From Apiospora phragmitis (lineage: Eukaryota; Ascomycota; Sordariomycetes; Amphisphaeriales; Apiosporaceae): DNA of 64,000 bases. The position numbers and the translations under genes are program-made. The stretch covers positions 992,001-1,056,000 of the forward strand of contig JAQQWL010000004.1 of the NCBI GenBank assembly GCA_038363925.1. The letters run 5' to 3'. The notes under the pieces are model-generated. The model saw nothing but the letters and a program-made list of their open reading frames with translations, was not told the DNA's origin and searched no databases. Below are positions 35,283-46,337 of the stretch, piece after piece (positions within the stretch are counted from its first letter, which is position 1; the number at the start of each line of letters is the position of its first letter).

Positions 35283-36066
35283 GATGCTGGCTTCCAGGCA
35301 CTGGCTTCGTTTGGCGTGCCTTCAGTAGAAAGGATTATCGAACGAACCGTGAAGTTGAATCAATTAATCCAAGCATCTTGGGGGCAACCAACAACATGAA
35401 GCAAGGGATGCCTGCTTTAATGACCCGAGATCCGGCAGGAGTGTGAGTACTTACCCATGGGTGAAGAAAGTACTTACGTAAGCGGAAACCCCTTAGTTCT
35501 AGCAGTATGTGTATACATAGTAATATCCATGACCGAGCTTTCAGCAGCTGAGTACAGGATGTTAGGTTACTGGCATGAGCAACCGTTGCTAAAATTGCTT
35601 CAAGCATGATTGCTCACCCAGTCAGGCCGACTGCGAAACTCGCCCCGATCGATGAGTGGCAACGGTGACGTACCTCCTGGGCCAATACTAATACGACACG
35701 GCTCAAATGGCTTTCCATAGATAATCAATTGCTATGACTACACTTTGTCCGCAGTGCTGCTGTTGGTCTCATGTTTTCCTCCGACTCACCCACCTTTTAG
35801 TTGCCGTGACAGCATTACGTACAGAATAGGGAAACCAGAAACATAAATAGCCTAAGTCTCCTGACGAAATCTTCATATTAAGAACTGCCTCAGACGCCTT
35901 TGAATACGAGAAGAGAAGTAGAAGCTTATCTCCAAGCAAATCGAGTCATTCGAGTGCGGTCGGAACTTCATATGCATTGACAGAACTCACATCAACCGAC
36001 GCCATTTACCCAAATTTACCAGCCCACACAGGCCCCAGGTCGGTAAGACAGAATAAAGACCAGCCA
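35283..36066. other. Intergenic region
   Basis: No gene recognised; minus-strand frame 35335-35607 has no features of a real gene. Confidence 0.4.
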
Positions 36067-36526
36067 TGTCAAACCCACCCGCCAAGAACAGAAGAAGCTG
36101 CCGGCCCCCAAAGCCGCGAAGAAGGCCAACATCGAGATTCCAGGTAAGGCCCCCAAAATGCGCGGGACGGGGGGGGGGGGGGTAATACGCAACCAATCCA
36201 ACGAAACACTAACCGAAGCGCGCCTAACAGCTGCCAGCATCATCTCTCTCCCCGAATACCCGAACGACACCCCCGACCCCGGCCCCGCCGCCAAGCTAAT
36301 GAAGCGCATCGAGATCCTGAAGAAACTGACGGACGGCACGGCCGCCAAGCTCGAGCAGATCGAGGAGGAAATCAAGCGCGACCGCGTGTCCTTGACCGCA
36401 GGTTTCAGGTCCCAACTCGACAAGGCCAAGAGCGGGACACGCGACCATCAAAGAATCGCGGGGTCGCTCGCTACAAAACTCGAGCAGCGTGGACCAGACA
36501 ACTTGGGCGTGCGGCGATTGAGTTGA
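36067..36526 (+). CDS. Small lysine-rich helical protein, unknown
   Basis: ATG at 36067 (MSNPPAK) is followed, after a one-base frame change, by KKLPAPKAAKKANIEIP, a GTAAGG donor at about 36149, and an acceptor CTAACAG near 36230. Exon 2 reads AASIISLPEYPNDTPDPG then AAKLMKRIEILKKLTDGTAA and KLEQIEEEIKRDRV, strongly amphipathic and probably coiled coil. The intron contains a run of 14 G (36169-36182). The 3' end after residue 85 is uncertain. The layout (short, helical, three-part) is reminiscent of the cluster at 31-35 kb, but sequence similarity is too weak to claim kinship. Confidence 0.45.
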
Positions 36527-37677
36527 CAGGCTAGAGGAGGCTGCTAAGAGGATGGCCATGATAGCACAGTGTCTCGAGGACAAGCATAGCTCAAGCAAAA
36601 TAACAGAATCTCATGACACGAACAATAACAAGACCAAGATTTGTTCATAATGTCGCAGTTGACATTGTGTATATCTACCAAGAAACCTTTATAAGTGGTG
36701 CTTTTCTCCTGTCCGTATCAGCCACCAACAGTCCCTCATCGTATAGTTGCCATCATAAGATCAGCCCCAGAAGGAAGGAAGTCGACCTGGACCGGCAAGA
36801 CGTGACAGCCGTGTCATGAAGAAGATACTGTCGCAATGCCCAGCGAAGAATAAGAAAAGAAAAGAATATTCGCCCCGGATCTGCCACCTGTGCCATGTCG
36901 TATCGAGAATGTGTGAATGCGGATGATGTGAGCAAAGAGAGTGGGATCAGAGCTGAGCAGCATGACCCAACAACTTCTCATCCAAATCTCCAGTCCTCGT
37001 AGTCGGAAAAGTATCGTATCCTCATAAATGTCGTCAAAACATGTAAAAGTGCGCAAAGTGGCGCATGAAGAAATGCCATCCCTCCTACTCCAAATCAATC
37101 TCAAGATCCCTTTCATGTCGACACCAACCGGCTAGCCTGGTCGGATCATCTGCAACCCCGAGCGCTCCTAAATGGAGAGCTGAAGATGCAGAGCTAACGA
37201 TGAGGAATGTAGAGAAAGCGTAGTGGAGAAACAGGACCACGTCTCGATGGCCATGGTGTCTTCCAAGAAATAGTATAATAGTACAATCGTGAGAAAACGA
37301 TAAGATGTAGAAGGAAGGACGAATGCGTCGAACTTCTAAAGACCACTGAAAGTACGGTTGAAAACACCAAGTACCTATCGACACCCGGCGTTAGTATTAC
37401 TCTTCAGGAAAGTTCATGTCTCAGGTAGGTAAGAAATACAGGCAACCCCAGAGTAAGCCATGCAATCCTTCGTCCTGAGACACTGGAAGAGGAAGTAAAC
37501 TGTAAAGGGATGGAATACTGTGGAGAGGAGGGGATAACTCCGACCGTTGCTTACCGAATAGTCCTGATGCGACGTGGAGAGGCGATGGAAGGAACACCGC
37601 CCTCATAGTACATTATCATGGAAAAGCCAGAGTGGGATATATCCAGATGCCATAATGGAATGGGGCACCTGCCACCT
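36527..37677. other. Intergenic region
   Basis: No gene recognised; 3' flank of the NYN gene lies at the right end. Confidence 0.4.
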
Positions 37678-39383
37678 TCACAGCTTCAACATATCCTCGT
37701 AGAACTGGTCCAGCTCGATTATGCGGAATTGCGAGGCGAATTGATCAGTGAAAGGCGCTCTCTTCCAGATGGACGACAAGCAGCGCTTCCAGGAAACAAC
37801 CTCAACGTGCCAGCCCATAGACATAGCCTTCTGCGCGTAATAAGCAAAACCCTCGGAAAACTCGGCTTCTTTCGCATCTCCTGTCGCTAGTACCATGACT
37901 CCGGGCGCATTCCCGTTTCCAGGAAATGTTGCATCAAGAATACTTGACTGCATAGCCAGGTGAAGGTTTTCATCTACACCTTGCTCACCCAACTTTGTCC
38001 GAGGGCAGAGACACGGGGATCCATCGCCAGACTCGTCTCCACTAGAAGTCCAGTCCGAAGGCGAAACAGCGACACCGCCAGTGGCGCGACGATGGTTGCT
38101 GAGACGAAAGCCGGTGTTGTTGGTGTTGTTATCGAATTTGATTACCCGTAGCATCATCGAAGTCTTGTAATCCAATTTCTGGGCTTCTAAAAAGTGAGCC
38201 GGGGGGCTGATCTGCTCTGCAGCGTTTGCCACCGATCCAGCAAGTGACTTCTTGCTGACAGGGCGATTTCGCGCCAAGATATGGTGAAGCCGGCAAAATA
38301 GGAAGTCTTTGGGGTCAATATGGAAATACTGGTTCTTGTGGATACCCCGTTTCTCCCGGCATTTCTCTTCGAAGCCGATGAAGATATTCGACATGTCGAC
38401 AAATATGTGTACATCGGCACCATGATTCTTCTCGTCAAGTAGTTTCAACTTGGAGAGCTTGCGATTCAGCCGATCCAGGTTGATGTCATCAACGGGCTTC
38501 TCACGTACACCATACACAGCCTTGAAGAGGTTGTTTCGAGGGCATGGCGAGTTGTCGGCCACCGTAGCCGTGCTCATACCCTGTCTTAGCTTTGTCAGGC
38601 TTCCCGAAGATATGCCGTTGTTGTTAATACTATGCTGTGCTTGGGTGAAGCTAGTAACTCTCACGAACCCATTCGTGGGAGTTGCGGATTCATACAGGTG
38701 GCGAGATTTTGCCTGCGATGTGACATATTGGCTTAGAACGGGGCGGGCAGGTGTAACTGGTACTTGAGGTGACTGAACGTTGGCAGCTGGCTTGGGCCCT
38801 GCTGCTTGAAGGCAGAGAGACAATGCTGCTTTGTCGATTTCAGTCTGGTTGGAAGTTCCAGATGAGGACACCGGGCCGTTATATTGTCTTGAGAATGGAG
38901 ATCGAAGATCAGGGAATGGACCTTGTGACCGAACTAATGACTCAGCTGCCCGACTGCTAATGTTAGCCGCCAATTTGGTATCAGGTAGCGTCACGGGAGT
39001 TGGTGGTGACGAGTCGGGGGTGATGTATGAAGGCCGCTGGCTTGAATTTTGGGTTGTGATGGACATGCAAGAATCGTCGCTGTGGTCGAAGTAGCCATTA
39101 CGAGATTGTACATCATCAGGTGTCTCGTAGCCTCTTCCATCATGAAGTAACTCCCCGGACATGGGAAACGAGAGTGGCAGTGACAAATGCTCCTCATTAT
39201 CGATCGCCGGCTGCGATGATTCGGGCCAGCTTTGGAGTCGAAGTGTGATGCTTGTGAGGTCACCAAACGAGGCAAGGAATTCTTGCGGCGCAAGCTCGTC
39301 TGGACTCGGGAACCATCAGGCCCAGGACGCTGTGCAACAGCTCGTCGCACGGGCTTGATCAAGGCCCCTTCGTTATCAGCCAT
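37678..39383 (-). CDS. NYN/PIN-like domain protein
   Basis: About 570 residues. The best start is 39383 (MADNEGALIKPVRRAVAQR), which needs a one-base frame change near 39315 to join SPDELAPQEFLASFGDL; an alternative internal start is 39186. The N-terminal half is Ser/Pro-rich and likely disordered. The NYN nuclease fold begins at HGADVHIFVDMSNIFIGF (first acidic residue in FVDMSN). It is interrupted by a low-complexity insert with Asn and Ser runs, and resumes at GVMVLATGDAKEAEFSEGF with the later conserved Asp, ending in GWHVEVVSWKRCLSSIWKR. NYN domains are metal-dependent RNA-directed nucleases related to PIN and FLAP folds. No RNA-binding domain is visible. No introns are needed. Confidence 0.78.
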
Positions 39384-42108
39384 TGTGAGATAGATGACCT
39401 ATGTGCATCTATATTAGGTCAGCGTTACTCCGAACCGGGATTAAGATGAGAACAATGAAGAAATGCAAGTGAAACGGCGATTAGTTGCGATCTGAGGAGT
39501 GGGGTTGGTGGTGCGTTGTGAGGAAGGGTGGAGATATGCAGGCCTTCGCACCCAAATACATGCACACTCCGAAGCTGTATGAAGATGCCGTTTGCGCCCG
39601 CCTATTCAGGATACCGAAATCGTGTGCCACTGCCCGACGTAGGGTTGTAACGTATGCGCCTGCTTAACCGTAGCCTGGAGACTTATGCAACCGCCGAAGT
39701 AGGTTCATGAGCCATGCGCCGACAGGATCGTGGTCAGGGATTGTGTGGACTCGCCAATAATCAGGGACCGTAGGGTCTCGCCGGTATTGGGGCACTGTAG
39801 GGTCTCGCCGAGTTGGGGATGATAGGGCCTCAACGGTAGTCAGGGACCGTATGGAATCGCCGGTGTGCAGGGACTGTAGGAATCGCGGATATTCAAGGGG
39901 CAGACGAAGGCGGTTGACATAATATGAATTCAATCGCAAGAGGCCAAGCATGTGGTGAAGTTGTCCGAGTCGGATTGGATGTTTGGTGGAAGAGAAAGGG
40001 GATGACAATGTTGCAAGATCAAGCTGAGACTTGTAGGCGCTCGCGGAAATATCTCCAAGTCCAAGACGTATGCACTTGCCAAGTTGAGTCCTCCTCTTGT
40101 CAATGTGAGGAAACTGGATGGAAGTGAATACAATCGCCAAGGTGAATAAACCACCAATGGTCACATGCAACAATGAATGCAATTTGCCAGGGCGCATCCA
40201 CTTGTCCAGAGTTCCAAAGATATCGAGGTATCCAGGCACCGATTGTGCGCCTCAATACGTTTAGCAGGCGCAAATGCCTAGGCGCAAACGGTCGTCGCGA
40301 AGGCATAGGCTGAACTATCGGTACTTCATGGGCAAGAAACTGGCAGCATACTCCAAGCCAGTCTCCGAATGAGACCGCAGGCAAGATGGGATCGAATGTC
40401 CACCTGAGATGAAGCAGAGTCGCGAGCGCTTGAGATGACCCCCCCAAACGGCAGCAGTATAGATGCACGATGCGTGCGCCCCTGCTGCTTTCCATCCATT
40501 CCCACGCGATCAAGCGGGTCCCCCGCGCAGCGCCATCCGATGTGAAATCCGCAGGAGTTGAGATCGAAGTTTGACCATGGGATCGAATCCAGTGGCGTCC
40601 AGGTAGGGCATGTTTTGGGCAGTGTGAAGGGCAGGGCAAGAATAGGAAATACCGAGACAACCTCACTCACCTCATACGTCGCTTCAATAACGCTACTGCT
40701 GCGGAACAGAAAAGACAGGGAATCAAACAATTGCGAGGGCAACTGTGAAGCAAAAGGACGAGCGCTGTGGTTGTGGTGTTGAAGTTTTTCCGAAATCGTA
40801 AGTAAAGGAAATAATTACTATTACCGCTTGAAACGACAAACGACAAATGCTCCTAGAAAATGAGGATTAAGTAAAGGAGTAGAAGTGAAGCGCTCAGCAA
40901 GGATTGGACTCGAAGGTGAAATAACGAACGAATTGAATACTGTGAGAGCCGGATGATGGTCTTCCAAAAGACGTCGGGCTGGATGATTCATTGACCAGCT
41001 GAGGTTGAAGTTGAAAGAGAGCCTTGCGGCGGCGAAGCGCTAGCCAACGACACTAAATAAATGGATACTGGTGGCGGGGTGATGGGATCCTTGCGCAGTC
41101 CATTTTCTGCCGCCTACAGGTAACAATCACATAATATCACAATAGCGTATTGAATATAGGTGAACAGATACTCGAATAATCACACTCTCCCAGCTATTCC
41201 CACCACTGGCAACTGGTTGATGACTTTTTTTTTTTGGCAGCGAAATTGATTGTTCCGGAGTCTGGTCTACTGGCCGGAGGCCTTTCTCCCCACCTTTGAC
41301 TCACATGAACTCGCCACAGAGAGGCGGTAAAACCCGTGCCCAGTGTTCTGGAATGCAGCTCCCTAGCCCAACATCAAATGGATCTTAGGGTCTAGTACGG
41401 AGAAGGTAGCCTACGGCTAGATTGATCTGCTAGCCTGTAGTATGTAAAGCTTGACGTTCTTGAAGATCGTGTCCCACGTGCTATTGCTATTGCCAGTGCC
41501 ACACGCAACGTGCCTCCCATATTTCTGTATTTTATATTCATCACAATTCTGGATGTTTTAAGCAGTTCATCGCATCAATAAACTACACCGCTACCATTTT
41601 CGCACTCATCGAGCCTGGCCAATCCTACATCCTACCAACCTGCCCGCTAACAAATGCAACCCCACAATGCGTGTGTTGGAGGTTCGGTCGTGGCATCTGT
41701 ACTCCGTAACCTAACCTTAGGTACGGAGATTAAACATCCTATTATGTAGTACCTCCAACCCCTATCAAGCAGTGTAAATGCGCTGGCAATATCATGGTCA
41801 GCAGCAAATTAGGATGGTTACATCCATTGGAAAATAATCATGAGAAAACAGTGTATATGATTATCAGACTTTATTTCATTTTGAGCTATGGGCCCTGCTA
41901 TAGGAGCAGATTCCGCGGCTGATTCTAATCATACAGTGCAAGTAATATACAGCAAGGCAAGAGAGGCAACTGCTTCTCATTGTAGGCCAATTATATCCGA
42001 AGCCAAGCAATACATTCTGGTATATTGGGTCCCTTGACACCCTTGAAGATTAACCCGTCGCAATCCGTGAACGCCCAAACCAATCAACACGTATCTGTCT
42101 GTCCATCT
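39384..42108. promoter_or_regulatory. 2.7-kb intergenic region, NYN promoter and RSC 3' flank
   Basis: Contains a tandem repeat (39721-39887) and a T run near 41227. A 191-codon minus-strand frame (39664-40239) crosses the tandem repeat and includes one hydrophobic stretch, but it has no recognisable family and the repeat by itself can keep a frame open. I therefore do not call it as a gene. Confidence 0.4.
39721..39887. repeat. Imperfect tandem repeat, about 27-bp unit, about six copies
   Basis: Units share the pattern tCTCGCCGG...caGGGACtGTAGG. The clearest unit ends are GGGACCGTAGGG, GGCACTGTAGGG, GGGACCGTATGG and GGGACTGTAGGA, spaced 25-29 bp. A unit of 27 bp keeps a nine-residue repeat (RRDPTVPQY / RRDPTVPDY) open on the minus strand. 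Confidence 0.7.
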
Positions 42109-45100
42109 TCAGCGGCTATAGGCGTCAATATCCTCGTCTCGTACACTCCAGCCATCGTATTGCTGCTTGAGGGCTTCGTTCTCCTTGTTCATGGTGCCGA
42201 TCCACTTGTTAAGTACATCGGCAGCAATGTCAATCTGCTCTTGCATCTCGAGCTTCTTCTGCTCGGCGGCAGTCTCGGCCTTCTTTCGTTCATCCTCCTT
42301 GCGCAGCTCGTCACGTGCCTTCCGCTTGGCGCGCCTGTCTTCGATGCCCCGGGCGCGATCTGCGAGGTAACGCACGCTGTGGCCCAACCCAGCGCTCTCG
42401 TGAGACACACCGCGATGGGCACGCTCCAGAGGGGGTTGTGTGAAGAACAAAACTCGGCCCGCCTCGTCTCTCTGGAATTGATCACGGATCTCGGCAGGGA
42501 TGTGCTCATTCAGCGAATCGTCTAGCCGATAGACCTCGACAGGGCGCGGCGGGTTATAGGCGTTTGCCTGGCCAAGCCCACTTGGTGTAGGAATGGGTGC
42601 TACAGCTGCGGGACGAGCAGGCGAGGGTGCGAGCCGTTGAGGGTCATAGCCGACCATCGGGGTGTTGTTCATGGGCATTGGCTGGTGATGAGGCTGATGG
42701 TGGGCTTGGTGCGTAATGGGCGTGCTGTTAGGAGCGTACTGGTAGCTGTTGTAGGCTGGCTGCGGAGGCGGCTGCTGATAATGTGGGGTCTGCGGCGGCA
42801 TCTGTGGTGCTGCATGAGCGTTGTGCATCCCGGGATGTCCGTACTGAGGCACTGGGACTGGCGACGCGCTAGGGCGAGGCGCGAAATGCGGCGCAGCATA
42901 AGCCGGATTGACAGGAGTCGGCGTCGGAGGGGCAGCGACGGGCTGGAAGTGGTGGGGTGTGTTGGCCATGTTAATGTCGCCCTGACTACTAGTAGCCTGC
43001 ATCATGGATGGTCGGCGAATAGGTTCCACTGGAGCTACCGGCGGAGGAGTAGGCGTAGGCTCGGGTGGTGGGGATTCCTGGTGGACAAAATGAGTAAGTA
43101 AAATCCATGCAATATGGCCGCAATCAAACAGTCATGAATGAGCATTCCCAGAAAACAGAAAAACCCAGGCTGGAACGCGGGTAATCGATAAGACAGAAAT
43201 CGATAATGGAGGGTGGTCTTATCGTTGGAGGGGGGAATAAGCAGGTGGGAAATGCAGGACGCAAATGAATTAAAATGAAATGATTCGAAATGAGACAAGG
43301 GTCTTGCCTCCCTCCTTCTTTTCTACTCACATTGGCCTCTCTCTCGCGACAGTGCACCGCTCCAATCAGCGGAGGGGCATTTGGATGTCCCCATGTTGGT
43401 TTGGGCAGAGGATGAGTCGGCTTTGCATCGTCTCTGAGCAGATGCTTGATCGGACTGGGCATCTTTCGCAGTCTTCGGGGAACGTCGAACAGGTCCATCT
43501 CATAGTCCTTCTCGCGAACTTCGTCTGGCACGCAACTGGCCCAATCTTGATCTTGTTAAGCCGGTGCTTCTCTTCGTTGTACCGCGCCTCACAAACGTAG
43601 ACCTCTTTATCCTTGGGAAACCCACGTGGTCTGCCCTTGTTAAAACGAGTTACGAACATGACGAAGCACCTATCTACGACTTCGTCGATGTGATGGTCCC
43701 GGTATTGACCCGTCTTAACTACCTCGTTTTCGAGAAAGTGCTTCTCAAATCGATGCACCGTTTGCTCGGGGCGGTAATACCAACAGGCGTTCACCCACTT
43801 TTGTCCAGACTTGTCCTCCCAGGTTCTGTAGATCTGGGCGACAATGGGCTTCGTCAGATCATTGGGGTTGGTGATATGGACCCAATCGCCTGGAATTCCC
43901 ATCATTAGCTTGTTATCCTTTCATCGCGGCCGGGTTGCAAATACTTACCAACTTTCCAGACTTCTCCACGATTGACTATCTCGGTCAAAGGCCGCCTTCC
44001 ATCTTCGTCCTCAAACTCGTTGTCAGGCCTAGCCTTCTCTTGCTCGGCCAGTTGACGAGCCTGTTGCTGCAGCTCGACGGCATCTTGGAAAATCTGGCTG
44101 CCCTCCTCGTTGTACTGTTTGGCATTCTCGAACATCAACTCGATATCCTTGAGTGCGGCATCAACGTTCGGGTACTTCTTTCTCTTTGCCTTCTTCTTAA
44201 TCGTATCCAGCGCGATAGGATTCTTAATGTTGGCATAATACTCCGGAGTAGCCTGCTTGTCGGGCAATTTCTCAAATGGCAAGATCATTAGATCCCCATT
44301 GGGATGTTTGAGCTTGCGCAAGCCCTTGAGCACGGCGTGAATTCGAGCTTCCAATGGGGTAAAGACCTTCGGTGGTCGGCCGCGCTTCTTGTGGGCGTCT
44401 TCGTCCCTGGCGTCTGATTTGCGGCCCTGGCGACCGCGCCTTCCACGCCGACGACCGCCTTCGTCATCGGAATCATCGTCGTCATCCTCATCGTCTTCGT
44501 CATCTTCATCTTCCTCTCCTTCGTCCAGCTCTGGAGGCGGCGAATCTTCGGCCTCGGGTAGCTCGCCCAGGTCAGGAAGTACGGCCTCTGCGGGTGTTAT
44601 GACCTCGTCGTCTACCAGCTTTTGGAGCTCCTCCTTGAAGACTTCGCGCAAGCGACCGGCATCCTGGAAGAAATGGGACGAAGGTCGGTTATAGACTTGG
44701 GCGTTGTGACAAATTTGCGCGACATCGCGGACGAACTCGGAAAAACTCGAGTATTGCTTCTTGAGCTTCTTTGTCTGTAGTTGCTAGTTAGAACAAAAAC
44801 TCAGAGGGGGGGCTACAGGTTGGAGAAGCGCACTCTTATGGTACTGAAGGCGATTCCCTCTTTGATGACGTCGTAGTAGTCAGGGACGAGCCGTCGGTTG
44901 GGGACGCGTTGGAAGTGCTGCGCGATCTGATAGCCATCTTTCTCTCGGTAACTAGACAGGTAGTTGGCTGTGTTCTCGATGATGATGTACATGTCGCTTG
45001 ACAAGGCGCCGCGGCGTCTGGTGCCGGGTTCTTCGCTGGTCCCCGTCCCGTTCCCTCTGCATCGTCTTCTTCGCCTTCGGCGTCGTCGTCTTCTTCACCC

Positions 45101-45300
45101 TCAGCATCGGCGTCAGGGTCAGCCTCTCCGTCGGCATCCTCATCTGGATCGCCATCAGCATCTTGATCGCCAGGGCCATCTTCCGTGGTGTCCATAGCCT
45201 CAGGCGCGTCTTTGCCCTCGTTTTCGGCCGAGGCCTTGGCTTCGATGGATTCGCGCACCTCGGTCGCGTTATCGGCAGGCTTCGCGTCCTGGTCGGCCAT
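42109..45300 (-). CDS. RSC1: RSC1/2-type chromatin remodeller subunit (two bromodomains plus BAH)
   Basis: ATG at 45300 (MADQDAKPADNATEVRES) leads to a long acidic tail, then bromodomain 1 (VPDYYDVIKEGIAFSTI ... ICHNAQVYNRPSSHFFQDA). An acidic and basic linker with RGRPPK follows, then bromodomain 2 (PEYYANIKNPIALDTI ... MFENAKQYNEEGSQIFQDA). The BAH domain starts at DWVHITNPNDLTKPIVAQI with WVNACWYYRPEQTVH. The C-terminal half is Pro/Gln-rich and ends in a coiled coil (EQKKLEMQEQIDIAADVL). Introns: 44775-44833, 43890-43948, 43078-43330. The RSC complex repositions nucleosomes; bromodomains bind acetyl-lysine. Frame changes are needed at the G4 run near 45040 and near 43545, probably sequence indels. 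Confidence 0.92.
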
Positions 45301-45687
45301 TGTGGATGCGACAGTAACAAAAATAAGGCCAAATTGGCAGGATTGTATTTACGATTGAAAGGACAGCATAACACTGCTTTGAAAGGGTAGCTTGACACCA
45401 AGCGAACGATTGCGCAACCCGACAGGTAGCTCAGGAGATCAGTTGGTTGATGGGTTCAATTCAATGGCCGCAGCCGATCTTTTTCCGTTGCCAAGTACTG
45501 CGGATTACCTAGCATGTTAACATCCGATCACCGACGGCTGTGGGGCAACCAAGTGGTCCGCGCTGAAGCTGTACAAATGTGGCTTTGGGGAGACACGGCT
45601 CCAACTTTCACCCTGTCGGCTCGCCGCTCTGATGCCCCGATATCGTAATAAGGGCCGATCGTCTTGATTTGACTCTAATAAATTAAC
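45301..45687. other. Intergenic region upstream of RSC gene
   Basis: Promoter side of the RSC subunit gene. No other gene seen. Confidence 0.4.
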
Positions 45688-45709
45688 ATGGATCCCTCCC
45701 TCAACTGCA

Positions 45710-46069
45710 ATGGCTGGCAAAAAGGAAGAGGATCATTCGAATTTTGCACAGAAACACGGCACCCTGCTAAACAGAACTCTCAAACGCCTAGCAAACAATG
45801 CACGCACGAAACCTTCAGCAAGCACTCATGTCATCTCGTCTCATACCCTCTTCCGCCCCCCTTTCCCACGAGTCTCCGGCGAGGCGATTAGAACTAACTG
45901 TCTCGGTCTTGCAGCTGCTACTAAAAATAACAGCAGTCCCGTTTGTCACCCGATTCGCCGCCTCTCGCTGTGGGGTTGCGGCGGCCTTCTTGTTAGCAAT
46001 GGTAGGCTTCTTGGAAGTGGTCCCGTTGACCGAGGGGGTGGGAACAGAGTCAGTAAAGCATCCCTGTAG
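45710..46069 (+). CDS. Possible small protein, unknown
   Basis: The open frame begins MAGKKEEDHSNFAQKHG then TLLNRTLKRLANNARTK, which looks coding (charged amphipathic start). A strongly hydrophobic stretch (LTVSVLQLLLKITAVPFV, then GVAAAFLLAMVGFLEVVP) follows in another frame at about 45895-46030. A one-base frame change or an unseen intron could join them into a small membrane protein of about 110 residues. I cannot name it; a chance ORF remains possible. Confidence 0.3.
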   Translation: MAGKKEEDHSNFAQKHGTLLNRTLKRLANNARTKPSASTHVISSHTLFRPPFPRVSGEAIRTNCLGLAAATKNNSSPVCHPIRRLSLWGCGGLLVSNGRLLGSGPVDRGGGNRVSKASL

Positions 46070-46337
46070 GAGGTATCTGCTGATGTGCTTATTGCGAGTA
46101 TATACTTGTTAAAAGCAAGTCCAATTCAGCATAATGTAATCATGTCGCGTGAGCCTTGAGGTACTGAAATTTATCAAGTTGCTTGTGCGTATATCTGTTC
46201 TGGGTTACAAATTATGGCTGTCTATCTGAGTAACATGTTGTTCCCACGCACGCGTAGCACAGTATACAAGACTTATATGCCTGCCAACCGAGGCCCCTGG
46301 CGCTAGTAACAGCCTTTGGCAAACAGTATATTTCGTA

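Noticed and set aside
39721..39887. CRISPR-like array
   Set aside because: The units are contiguous and imperfect without spacers, and the genome is fungal.
39664..40239. 191-codon minus-strand frame with a hydrophobic segment
   Set aside because: Its C-terminal part is the tandem repeat, no family is recognised and no splice or promoter logic supports it. Left as intergenic.
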